In this document: one piece after another, positions 1-7,887 of the stretch
Layout: every line of letters starts with the position of its first letter
How positions within the stretch are numbered: position 1 is the stretch's first letter
Notes under the pieces: model-generated
What the model saw: only the letters and a program-made list of their open reading frames with translations
Database searches by the model: none
Told to the model about the DNA's origin: nothing
Assembly: GCA_002844335.1 (NCBI GenBank)
Contig: CP019154.1
Coordinates: 1,116,001 to 1,180,000, forward strand
Origin: Haloarcula taiwanensis
Lineage (GTDB): Archaea > Halobacteriota > Halobacteria > Halobacteriales > Haloarculaceae
Reading direction: 5' to 3'
DNA length: 64,000 nucleotides
Position numbers and translations under genes: made by a program

Positions 1-459
1 GAGGAAGACGGCGGCGAGCGCGAGGTTCGTCACCGGCCCGGCGACGGCGATGAGGCCGTGTTGCTTGGCCGTCAGGCGGCCGCGGTGGACGACCGCACCC
101 GGCGCGGCAAACAGGAAGCCGACGAGACCGCCCAGGACCGCGAACCCGAGCATCCGGTAGTCGGCCTTGAACGCGGCTATCTGGCCGAAGCGGACGGCGA
201 CAACCTTGTGAGCCAGTTCGTGTAGCAGGAAGCCGACACCGACGGTGAGCAGACTGACTGCGAACGTGCTGGCGATTTCGGCACCCGAGAGGCCGCCGAA
301 CTGGCCGAAGACGATGCGCCGGAACTCCCGTTCAAGGAAGAACGTGAACGCCAGCCCGAGCGCGAGCCAGGCGACGAGAAGGTCCCGGAGTTCGCGCTGG
401 CTGAAGCTGAGGCCGCCGATGGTCCGACCCGCAGCGGTTCGCCGTCGTCGACCCGCCAT
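1..459 (-). CDS. M50 family zinc metalloprotease, N-terminal part (runs off the window)
   Basis: Membrane-embedded site-2-protease-like peptidase. Only the first 153 residues are in the window and the C-terminus lies beyond base 1. The reverse strand reads MAGRRRRTAAG at the start, then a hydrophobic segment, then GFLLHELAHKVVAVRFGQ at bases 180-240. This contains the HExxH zinc-binding and catalytic motif inside a membrane helix. It is followed by further hydrophobic segments and a GPVTNLALA stretch typical of the family. The start ATG overlaps the TraB stop (TGATG), so the two genes are translationally coupled. The substrate is unknown. The family call is firm; the biological role is not. 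Confidence 0.85.
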   Translation of the reverse strand, partial: MAGRRRRTAAGRTIGGLSFSQRELRDLLVAWLALGLAFTFFLEREFRRIVFGQFGGLSGAEIASTFAVSLLTVGVGFLLHELAHKVVAVRFGQIAAFKADYRMLGFAVLGGLVGFLFAAPGAVVHRGRLTAKQHGLIAVAGPVTNLALAAVFL

Positions 460-1991
460 CAGAGGACCCCCACGAGTATCTGCGTTCCTTCGCGGACGCC
501 CTGCCAGAGCAGGCGCGAGACGCCCTGCATTCCGCCGATGTCCGACGAGATGTACGGGATCAACACCGGGAAAACGACGTACGACGCGATGGCGCTGCCG
601 ACGTTCGTCAGCGCGACGACGAGAATCAGCCGGAACAGTGGCACCGCACGCATCCGGCTGACGAGGTCCATGACCGGCGACTCCTGGTCGTTGAGTATCT
701 CGTTGAGCGTCGCGATGTCGCTGATGTTGACGGAGATGTACCGGAGTTCGACGTAGCCCGCGAACCAGCCGGCCGCGAGCAGCGGGAACAGGCTGGTCAG
801 CCAGCCGAAGGCACCGGCGGCGGCCGCACTCGACCAGTGTGCGCCGGCCACCTTCGCCAGCCCGCCGGCCAGCACGGCGTTGACGGCGACCAAGGCGACG
901 AAAAGCTCCAGCAGTACCGCCTGGCTCGCGCCGCCGAGGATGAGCAGGCCAAAGAAGACGAGAAAGACGACCCCGAAGCCGTAGCCGACGAGCTTGTACA
1001 GCGACACACGACGGCCCCCCTCGGTGCCGGTGAGCGACTCCATCGGCGGGAGCGTCTCCGGATTGTCGAGATAGTTCTCGATGCCCTCACGGTGGCCAGC
1101 ACCCACAACGGCGAGGACGTGATAGCCGGCCTCGCGGAGGGCGATAAGTCTGTGTGCAATGAACGCATCGCGTTCGTCGATGAGCGCCTCCGCGCCGCCG
1201 GGAGAAAACTGACGGAACTCCTCCATCATCGCGCTGACCACGTCGGTATCCGTCAGTTTCTCCATGTCGAACTCCTCAACGTCGGCCTCGCCGCGGAACT
1301 GGACCAGCAGTGCGGCGATAGGGATTCCGAGACCGGCCGCGGCAACACAGATGAGCAACAGCGTATCGAGCAAGCCCTCGACGGTCCCGCCGAGACCGCC
1401 CGGCAGAACCCCCGAGAGCGCCCCACTCGGGACAATAAACGGACCGCCGAAGGCCCCGGCGACGACCGCAAACAGCCCGCCGAAGACAGCGCCGACAGTC
1501 AGCCCGACGGTCAACGGCGGCCCCATCTCGGCCGCGAGACTGCCGACGAGCTTGAGCTTCTCGACGGCCGTCAGCCGCGCCCAGAACCGCTGGACGGTCG
1601 TCTGAATATCCCGGTCGACGAGTGCGACGCCGAGGCCGAGCCGTTCGGCGGTGTCGATGCCCGCTTTCATATCCGCACCCGGCTCGATGTCGAACCGGTC
1701 GCCCAGTCTGGTCTGGATGTACGACAGCATCCAGTACGCGAGGAACTGAAAGACGGTGTTCCCGCGCAGGAGGTCGCTCGCATCGAGGTCGTCAGGCGTT
1801 TCGCCTTTGATCTGGCGATACCGACCCTCGTCCAGTTCGACGGCGACGATATCGGGCTCGGAGTCCTCAATCGCTGATTCCACTTCCCTGACGCTGTGCT
1901 CGGAAACGTGAGCGGTTCCGACGACATCTACGCGTCCCGCCCCCGACGGTTCCGGGAACTCGTCTGCCGCCGACTCCGCGTGTTCGGTCAT
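459..1991 (-). CDS. TraB family membrane protein
   Basis: TraB/PrgY family protein of about 510 residues. The N-terminal half carries the family signature: GTAHVSEHSVREV near residue 25, VAVELDEGRY near residue 50, and VVGAGHREGI near residue 300, where conserved His, Glu and Gly residues form the presumed active site. The second half has several hydrophobic helices. The family is related to the bacterial pheromone-shutdown protein PrgY and is thought to act as a peptidase-like or regulatory membrane protein; the archaeal function is not known. The longest frame begins with GTG at 1994, but ATG at 1991 directly follows and is preferred. The stop overlaps the start of the M50 protease gene, which suggests one operon and possibly shared membrane proteolysis. 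Confidence 0.85.
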   Translation of the reverse strand: MTEHAESAADEFPEPSGAGRVDVVGTAHVSEHSVREVESAIEDSEPDIVAVELDEGRYRQIKGETPDDLDASDLLRGNTVFQFLAYWMLSYIQTRLGDRFDIEPGADMKAGIDTAERLGLGVALVDRDIQTTVQRFWARLTAVEKLKLVGSLAAEMGPPLTVGLTVGAVFGGLFAVVAGAFGGPFIVPSGALSGVLPGGLGGTVEGLLDTLLLICVAAAGLGIPIAALLVQFRGEADVEEFDMEKLTDTDVVSAMMEEFRQFSPGGAEALIDERDAFIAHRLIALREAGYHVLAVVGAGHREGIENYLDNPETLPPMESLTGTEGGRRVSLYKLVGYGFGVVFLVFFGLLILGGASQAVLLELFVALVAVNAVLAGGLAKVAGAHWSSAAAAGAFGWLTSLFPLLAAGWFAGYVELRYISVNISDIATLNEILNDQESPVMDLVSRMRAVPLFRLILVVALTNVGSAIASYVVFPVLIPYISSDIGGMQGVSRLLWQGVREGTQILVGVL

Positions 1992-2134
1992 CACCCGCGT
2001 TACACATCCGCTTCCCTTACCCTTGTCGGGTCCAGGTGACTACGCTGAAACACCGACCGAAATCATGTTTGTGGCATTGTATGTTCCCGCCACGGGGCGA
2101 AGCTATTACCGACTCTCGTGTTAATACAGCCAGA

Positions 2135-2168
2135 GATGCCGTGGTAACTACTGGACGGTGACGGCATC
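2135..2168. promoter_or_regulatory. Inverted repeat upstream of the PadR gene
   Basis: GATGCCGT (2135-2142) and ACGGCATC (2161-2168) are perfect 8-base inverted arms separated by 18 bases. They lie between the divergent traB-like and padR-like genes. The position fits an operator or a short hairpin. The A+T-rich promoter of the PadR gene (about 2203-2217) lies closer to the start. Confidence 0.35.
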
Positions 2169-2238
2169 TGTAAATACGTAATAGATTTGCTGATTCAAAA
2201 GACTGATATGTATAGAGTCAAACTGTATCGGATATACG

Positions 2239-2514
2239 ATGTATGACCTGACTGGATTCCAGCGGGACCTGCTGTACGTCATTGCAGGCCTTGACGAGCC
2301 CCACGGGTTAGCAATCAAGGAAGAGCTCGAAAACTACTACGAAAGCGAGGTCAACCACGGCCGGCTGTATCCGAACCTTGACACGCTCGTCGAGAAGGCA
2401 CTCATCGAGAAGGGCGAACGCGACCGCCGAACGAACTTTTACACGCTGACCAAGCGCGGCCAGCGCGAACTTGACGCCCGGAAAGAGTGGGAAGCACAGT
2501 ACGTTTCGGCGTAG
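2239..2514 (+). CDS. PadR family transcriptional regulator
   Basis: Winged-helix DNA-binding protein of 91 residues, the length of the minimal PadR domain (PadR-s1 type, no C-terminal dimer extension). Residues 1-30 hold the first helices (LTGFQRDLLYVIAGLDEPHG). Residues 40-65 hold the recognition helix region (VNHGRLYPNLDTLVEKALIEKG), and the wing is DRRTNFYTLTKRG. PadR proteins usually repress neighbouring or their own genes in response to a ligand. The ATG lies about 28 bases after an A+T-rich element (gatatgtatag), consistent with a leaderless transcript. The target is unknown; the divergent TraB gene or the thioesterase downstream are candidates. Confidence 0.9.
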   Translation: MYDLTGFQRDLLYVIAGLDEPHGLAIKEELENYYESEVNHGRLYPNLDTLVEKALIEKGERDRRTNFYTLTKRGQRELDARKEWEAQYVSA

Positions 2515-2571
2515 CCACGTTTTCGAAGCCCGTTCGACAGACTCAACCCAAGTGCTGGCCAACCTCGGGCC

Positions 2572-3015
2572 ATGCCAACGGTACTGGAAACCTATATCGA
2601 GAACCGCTGGATGGTCCAGCCCAACCACTCGAATCATCTGGGTTCAACCCACGGGGGAAACGTCCTGAAATGGATGGACGAACTCGGGGCGATGTCGGCG
2701 ATGCGCTTTGCCGGTGAAACCTGTGTCACCGCGCGGATGGACCAGGTAAACTTCAAGCGACCCATCCCTGTCGGTGACACGGCTCTTATTGAGGCGTTTG
2801 TCTACGACGCTGGCGAGACGAGTGTCAAAGTTCGGCTCCGGGCCGCCCGAGAGAACATCAGAACCGGCGAGACTGAATCGACCGCTGAGTCGTACTCGGT
2901 GTACGTCGCGGTCGACGAGGACCGGAACCCGGTTCTCGTACCCGACGTGGCGACCGAGACTGACCGTGGTGAACAACTGCGACAGCGCGCCCTCGACGGG
3001 GAAGCGAACCGCTGA
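2572..3015 (+). CDS. Acyl-CoA thioesterase, hotdog fold
   Basis: Hotdog-fold thioesterase of 147 residues that probably hydrolyses acyl-CoA to free acid and CoA. The sequence shows the BACH/YciA-type pattern: NHSNHLGSTHGGNVLKWMDELGAMSAMRF at residues 21-50 (an N...GG..L..MDE motif with the catalytic Asp/Glu), then VTARMDQVNFKRPIPVGD, the strand that packs against the active site, then VYDAGETSVKVRL. It starts 57 bases after the PadR gene and may be co-transcribed. The acyl substrate cannot be read from the sequence. Confidence 0.85.
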   Translation: MPTVLETYIENRWMVQPNHSNHLGSTHGGNVLKWMDELGAMSAMRFAGETCVTARMDQVNFKRPIPVGDTALIEAFVYDAGETSVKVRLRAARENIRTGETESTAESYSVYVAVDEDRNPVLVPDVATETDRGEQLRQRALDGEANR

Positions 3016-3126
3016 TACTGTCTGCTGCAATTACCACACTGTCACCTCGGAGCGACGACTACCGTACCGTCACGACGGGACAGCCAACAGTATGAGCTTT
3101 ATTCGGCTCCGCCACGTACCACGACT

Positions 3127-3582
3127 ATGACACTCGATGTTGAGACGCCGGAGCGGCCGGCGCTGTCTACCGGCGTCGCTGCCGATGAGTACGACGATGC
3201 GGACGTACAGGGCGACGAATACCGGCGCGAGGAACTCGCCGAGGCCCTTGACGACGGCGCGTGGGCCGACGCGTTCGAAGAATGGGCCGCGGACGCGTCG
3301 CTCGATGCCGACCAGTGGCAAATCGTCACCGACCTGGGACTCATCGAGGAGTTCGATTTCTTCTGGGACTCCTTCGCAGGTCGCGTCGGCTACCACGCAC
3401 CGGGCTTGCCCGAGGACTGGCGCGAGCGGGAGACCCATCCGGGCATCGACTCCTGGGGGACGGTCTCGGGTATCAACGCCGGCCTGACCGAGTTCGGACA
3501 GGTCGTCTGTGAGGTACTGGCCGACGAGTACATTGACTGGGAAGCGGAAGAAGTCAGCGCGGACGACCTCCCGGACTTTTGA
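3127..3582 (+). CDS. Conserved-looking haloarchaeal protein of unknown function
   Basis: Acidic protein of 151 residues, not recognised. It has no signal peptide or membrane segment. Residues 25-75 are rich in Glu, Asp and Ala and probably helical (REELAEALDDGAWADAFEEWAADASL). The second half is rich in aromatic residues (EEFDFFWDSFAGRVGYHAPGL). There are no metal-binding Cys clusters. A TATA-like element (gctttattcgg, about 3098-3108) sits about 26 bases before the ATG, supporting this start and its own leaderless promoter. The strong haloarchaeal codon pattern supports a real gene. Confidence 0.7.
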   Translation: MTLDVETPERPALSTGVAADEYDDADVQGDEYRREELAEALDDGAWADAFEEWAADASLDADQWQIVTDLGLIEEFDFFWDSFAGRVGYHAPGLPEDWRERETHPGIDSWGTVSGINAGLTEFGQVVCEVLADEYIDWEAEEVSADDLPDF

Positions 3583-3703
3583 GCGCGGTAGCGGTTGCTG
3601 TCGTCAGTGCCGGTGTGGCACTCCAACGCTGTCGGCTCTGACTCGTCCCGAAGACCGGTCAGGGACCGGCAGCCTGATAACGACCCACGCGCTTGGACCA
3701 GAT

Positions 3704-3883
3704 ATGGCTGAAATCGTCACCCCACGCAAACGCGAGTGTGAGCGGTGTGGGCGGGTCGACGAGTGGGACCCGGACCAACACAGCTGGCGTATCGTCACTG
3801 ACGACGGCACCAAGCAATCTGGCGACCCACACTGTCTCCACGAGTGGGATATCAACGGCACGTTCAATCCGCTGGCCGAGTGA
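3704..3883 (+). CDS. Small HEWD-family-like zinc-binding protein
   Basis: Protein of 59 residues with a CERCG motif near residue 11, paired with a single Cys near residue 45, and a C-terminal LHEWDINGTFNP segment. The HEWD signature marks a small haloarchaeal family. Two close cysteines plus a later Cys and His suggest a zinc-ribbon-like fold, though no function is known. The start ATG at 3704 is chosen because a longer in-frame extension upstream has no sensible protein character. Confidence 0.7.
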   Translation: MAEIVTPRKRECERCGRVDEWDPDQHSWRIVTDDGTKQSGDPHCLHEWDINGTFNPLAE

Positions 3884-4017
3884 GTTCGCCGCCCGCTGCT
3901 CCCGACTTTTCGACCGGCAGGCCTGTCACTGTTAGAACGGAGTCAGCCGACAGAATCCAACAAAAAGTCTCGGGTAGGCCGCACAGGCTCCGCCAGTGAC
4001 CAACCGCCGGGACGCAG

Positions 4018-6834
4018 CTATGCCCCCGCTTCAGCCACGCCTTCGGTCACTGGTGCGCGTGATTCACCGCTGGTCTCGTTGCCCTGCTGAATCGTTACCG
4101 GTTCCAGCTCGACGGTCGCGGCGGAGTCGTCCTCACCGATAACCTGTCCCTCGGTGACCTCGGTCGTGCCAGTAAAGCCGGTCCTGTTACCGTTGTTAGT
4201 ACCGACTGCGCTGAACTGGTACTGGGTCTCGGCACGGACACTCACGTTCGTGTAGCCCTCGTCAGTTCCCCAGTCGTCGTAGCCGGTCGTCGAGTAGGGC
4301 ACGGTCATCTCGAAGTTCCCGTTCTGATCTGTCTGGGTCCGCTGGCGGTAGATGAACGTCTTGTTCGTGGCTGGGTTGCGCATCTGGACGGCGGTCTGGA
4401 CTGTCGTGTTGGCCGGTCCGGTCCCTTCAATCGTCGCACCGGGGACGCGCTCGAATATTTTCGTCCAGGCGGAGTGCTGGTATTGCGGACTGTTCGGGAA
4501 CGCCTCAGTCTCACTGGAACCGACCAGACGGTAGTGCTCCATCGCCGGTACACGCTCGCCAGGTGCGTCGCCGTAGCCGCCGAGTTGCGAGGTCGCATCC
4601 TGTTCGACGTACTGACGGGCCAGTTCAAGTGACTGGAACTGGCGGATGACCTGGCCCTGCTGTTGGCCCTCCGGCTCCTGTTCGTTCGTCGGTGCACCAC
4701 GGTACTGCACGCCTTGGCTCGTCTGTTTGTTCTCCCAGTCGATGACAATCGGCTGAGGCTCGGCGGCACTTCCGTGGAAACGGTACAGCCGAGTGACCAT
4801 CGTCTCGTAGTAGGCCTGGTGCTGGAACGTCACCTGGCGGACCCCACCGGCTTGGGACTGGATGTACAGCCGACTGTAGTAATCACTAGTCTGTACTCCG
4901 TCAACGAATGCCGGTGGTGCAAAGAACTTGCCACCGAGGTTTCCGTTGGTCTCAGCCATCTTCCAGTCGACGGCAACGTACCGCGTCTTCGCGTCGTCTT
5001 CGTCTGTGCTATTGAGGATACTGTTGGCCCGCGTCTCGTTCTGTGCGATCAGGAACGGTGCGGCCGTATCCGTTCCCTGCTGGAAGGGGTTCGCGTTCGG
5101 CACCCGTTCGCCTCGCGTCGTAATCCAGTGCCCGTAGTCCCACCACGACAGGACGCCGTACTGCCCCTGCTGGTAGTCGAAGTCGTCCTGTTTCTGATAG
5201 GTGCCGTAGTAATCGAGAGTCGCGTCACCACCGGTGCCGTACGCGCCCTCCGCGGGCGTGTTCCCTTCCATCCACTGTAGGCTCTCGTCCCAGCCCTGAA
5301 TACTCGGCCCGGGACCGGTCGAACCGGCTTCGACCGGCGCTGTGCCGAACGCGAATAGTGGGACGACGATGACGAGAAGTACCGTGAGAATCGTCATGAC
5401 CTGATAGTATTCGATCCCGTCGTCGGCGCTGAAATCGAACCAGTGGATGAATTGGCCGACGACCATTCCCGATAGCACTGCAATCGGCGCGGCCAGATAA
5501 TACGCGAACCGCTGCTGTGTAAACGCGGCAAGTAGAATGAACAGTGCCCAGACGACGACGAGCAGTTCTTCAGCGGGCGCATCGTCGGAGAGGAACTGTT
5601 TTGCGAGCAGAAAGATTCCACCGATAGCCGCAACGATGACAGCAAACCCGTGTGCCTCGAACAGGACCCCAGCGCCCCGTAGCGGCGCGGCCTCGCCGAC
5701 GGTTCCGGCCGTTTCACTGATCGTGAACCCGATGACTCTCGTTACGTTTCGCGTGAAGAAGTCCCACAGGCTGGGAGTCAGCAATGCCATCAGAACAGCC
5801 CCGGACGCGAGGATTCCAAACACGACCGCTGGATACACGTACCGGCCGTATTTGCGCTGCTCCATGAAGCGGGCTAGCCACGCCATGAACACACAACCGA
5901 AGCAAACGGCCAACGCCAGCCCCGGCTGGAGCAGCGACTGGGCGGTCGCTGTGATCTCTAGGACGTTGATTCTCGATGCACTCACCACGGCGGCAGTCGC
6001 CATCGTGATTGCGCCCGCGATAGCTGTGTGTTCTGGGCTGCTGTCGTGAACGTACTCCAGACACAGTCGGAGCAGGAAGAAGACACCGAGTATCCCGAGA
6101 AGGAGCACACCCGGGGGCCAGACCCAGAGATACATCGCAATTGCCACACCGGCCAGCATGGACCAGCTGATGGTGTCCCGGAGTGCGTCTATGTCTCGCT
6201 CGGTGAACTGCTCGTAAATCGGTTTGTCACGTGCGGCGACGCTGACCGCCACCATGACACCGAGGACACCGAGTACCTGAAAGAGCGCTTCGGCGACGTG
6301 GTGGTCAGAGAAACCGACGAGGCTCCGCTGCAAGAGCCACCCGGTCGAGAATGCCATCACAGTAACCGCAGTTACGCCGCCGAGGCGGCCGCCGAGTCGC
6401 CGTCCGATAAGATACGTCGGAATGGCAACTAGCGTCCCGAACACGGCCGGCGCGAACAGAACCGTCATCGCGACTGTCTGGTCACTGGGGGAACCCAGGC
6501 CGATAATCAGGGCCACTGTCGCGATGATCTGGTCGAAAAGCGTCCCGAACTGCCCGTTACTGGTCCCGTATGGGAACGCTGTCCACGGATCGAACGGCAT
6601 CGTCGAGGGCCAGTTTTGTACGACGTACTGGGTCGAACGGTAGTGATACCAGGCATCGTTCCCGCTGAAGAGAACTTCGCCGTCAACAATGAAGTTCTCC
6701 CAGCTCCGGACGCGATTCCACAGCATGAACCCGAGCAGTACCAGGAGGACCGGAATGTGGTACCAGCGCTCGGCCCACTCTAGGGCGGACTCGAGTTCGG
6801 GGTTGTCGTCAAGATAGCCCCGTGATTGACTCAT
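4018..6834 (-). CDS. aglB: Archaeal oligosaccharyltransferase AglB
   Basis: Membrane enzyme of 938 residues that moves lipid-linked glycans onto Asn of N-x-S/T sequons of S-layer and other exported proteins, acting on the outer face of the membrane. The N-terminal half has about a dozen transmembrane helices and the first external loop with the DxD-like GNDAWYHYRST motif near residue 60. The extracytoplasmic catalytic domain has the diagnostic WWDYG motif (VLSWWDYGHWITTRGERV near residue 560). The C-terminal 350 residues form a beta-rich domain, as in other haloarchaeal AglB proteins. It is divergent from an AglG-like transferase with only 57 bases between the start codons. Confidence is very high. 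Confidence 0.97.
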   Translation of the reverse strand: MSQSRGYLDDNPELESALEWAERWYHIPVLLVLLGFMLWNRVRSWENFIVDGEVLFSGNDAWYHYRSTQYVVQNWPSTMPFDPWTAFPYGTSNGQFGTLFDQIIATVALIIGLGSPSDQTVAMTVLFAPAVFGTLVAIPTYLIGRRLGGRLGGVTAVTVMAFSTGWLLQRSLVGFSDHHVAEALFQVLGVLGVMVAVSVAARDKPIYEQFTERDIDALRDTISWSMLAGVAIAMYLWVWPPGVLLLGILGVFFLLRLCLEYVHDSSPEHTAIAGAITMATAAVVSASRINVLEITATAQSLLQPGLALAVCFGCVFMAWLARFMEQRKYGRYVYPAVVFGILASGAVLMALLTPSLWDFFTRNVTRVIGFTISETAGTVGEAAPLRGAGVLFEAHGFAVIVAAIGGIFLLAKQFLSDDAPAEELLVVVWALFILLAAFTQQRFAYYLAAPIAVLSGMVVGQFIHWFDFSADDGIEYYQVMTILTVLLVIVVPLFAFGTAPVEAGSTGPGPSIQGWDESLQWMEGNTPAEGAYGTGGDATLDYYGTYQKQDDFDYQQGQYGVLSWWDYGHWITTRGERVPNANPFQQGTDTAAPFLIAQNETRANSILNSTDEDDAKTRYVAVDWKMAETNGNLGGKFFAPPAFVDGVQTSDYYSRLYIQSQAGGVRQVTFQHQAYYETMVTRLYRFHGSAAEPQPIVIDWENKQTSQGVQYRGAPTNEQEPEGQQQGQVIRQFQSLELARQYVEQDATSQLGGYGDAPGERVPAMEHYRLVGSSETEAFPNSPQYQHSAWTKIFERVPGATIEGTGPANTTVQTAVQMRNPATNKTFIYRQRTQTDQNGNFEMTVPYSTTGYDDWGTDEGYTNVSVRAETQYQFSAVGTNNGNRTGFTGTTEVTEGQVIGEDDSAATVELEPVTIQQGNETSGESRAPVTEGVAEAGA

Positions 6835-6860
6835 TGCACGGAAAAACTGCCAAGGCGCGC

Positions 6861-6871
6861 ATAAGCCTTTT
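6861..6871. promoter_or_regulatory. Shared A+T-rich promoter element between aglB and the AglG-like gene
   Basis: ATAAGCCTTTT lies 26 bases before the + strand ATG (6892) and about 32 bases before the aglB ATG (6834). It is the only A+T-rich element in the 57-base gap, so both divergent genes probably use it, or overlapping boxes within it. Confidence 0.5.
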
Positions 6872-6891
6872 GACCTCTATGCGGGCGCAGG

Positions 6892-7866
6892 ATGGAAACG
6901 CCTAACAGTACCGGTGGCACACCACCGACCATGCGAGTCTCGGTCGTGCTCTGTACGCACACGATGGAGCGATACGACGACTGTCGAGCGGCGGCCGAGA
7001 GCGTCTTAGCCCAGACCTACGACGACGTGGAACTCGTACTGGTTTCGGATGGGAACCGGGACGTGTACGAACAGTACGAATCCGACTTCGGCAACCGAGA
7101 CGATGTCCTGATACACTGTAACGACGAGAACGTCGGACTGCTAGAGAGCCGGAACAATGGGGCCGAAGTCGCCACCGGGGACGTTGTCGCATTCATCGAT
7201 GACGACGCCATCGCTGACGAGAAGTGGGTCATGGCGCTAGTCGATGCCTACCAACAGGAGAACGCGCTCGCGGTCGGCGGCCGAATGACGCCAGCGTGGG
7301 TCGCCGGCAAACCCAGCTTTCTGCCTGCGGAGTTCTACTGGCTTATCGGTGTGACCCACCGCGGATTTGGACCGAACGGCGACCCCGACGAATCCGGCGT
7401 CGTCCGCAATACCTTCGGCTCGAACATCTCCTTCAAACGGGACGTGTTCCTTGAACTGGGCGGCTTTGAGGACGACATCGGCGGCCGACAGGGCGAGAAG
7501 AACCTCCAGGGCGGCGAGACGGAACTCTGTGCGCGCCTGCGTAGCGAATACGACAAAGGGGTGTACTACACCCCCGACGCGCTGGTCGCACACAAGATAT
7601 TCGACTACCGGACCGACCCGGGGTGGCTCGTGGACCGCGCGTTCTGGCAGGGCTACTCCAAGCGCGGGATGGAGGTGTTCGTCCCTGAATCGACCGGCGC
7701 GGAGTCGGACTTCCTGGGGGACCTCCTGTTCCGGTTCGCCCCGTCGCGTCTCCGCGATATCGTCACGTCCCCGTCGCTCGGGGCCGTCCTGCAGTTCCTC
7801 TTCCTCTTTCTGCTCACGGGGAGCGTCGGCGTCGGCTACCTCTATGGGATGTACGTCTGGCGGTAG
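6892..7866 (+). CDS. aglG: AglG-like GT2 glycosyltransferase
   Basis: GT-A fold glycosyltransferase of 324 residues that probably adds a hexuronic acid or hexose to a dolichol-phosphate-linked glycan on the cytoplasmic face. Residues 14-30 (MRVSVVLCTHTMERYDD) and AESVLAQTYDDVELVLVSDG match the haloarchaeal AglG/AglE type. VVAFIDDDAIADEKWV near residue 98 carries the DxD motif. The C-terminus has a hydrophobic helix (FLFLFLLTGSVGVGYLYG). The ATG at 6892 fits the TATA spacing; an internal ATG at 6931 also fits the family's usual start. Position next to aglB supports a role in N-glycosylation. The exact sugar is not determinable and the symbol is by resemblance. Confidence 0.7.
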   Translation: METPNSTGGTPPTMRVSVVLCTHTMERYDDCRAAAESVLAQTYDDVELVLVSDGNRDVYEQYESDFGNRDDVLIHCNDENVGLLESRNNGAEVATGDVVAFIDDDAIADEKWVMALVDAYQQENALAVGGRMTPAWVAGKPSFLPAEFYWLIGVTHRGFGPNGDPDESGVVRNTFGSNISFKRDVFLELGGFEDDIGGRQGEKNLQGGETELCARLRSEYDKGVYYTPDALVAHKIFDYRTDPGWLVDRAFWQGYSKRGMEVFVPESTGAESDFLGDLLFRFAPSRLRDIVTSPSLGAVLQFLFLFLLTGSVGVGYLYGMYVWR

Positions 7867-7887
7867 CCTCAGCCGCGCCCCACTGAC

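Noticed and set aside
837-1877. Long plus-strand frame of 346 codons opposite the TraB gene
   Set aside because: It mirrors the high G+C third-position pattern of the minus-strand TraB gene and has no family motif.
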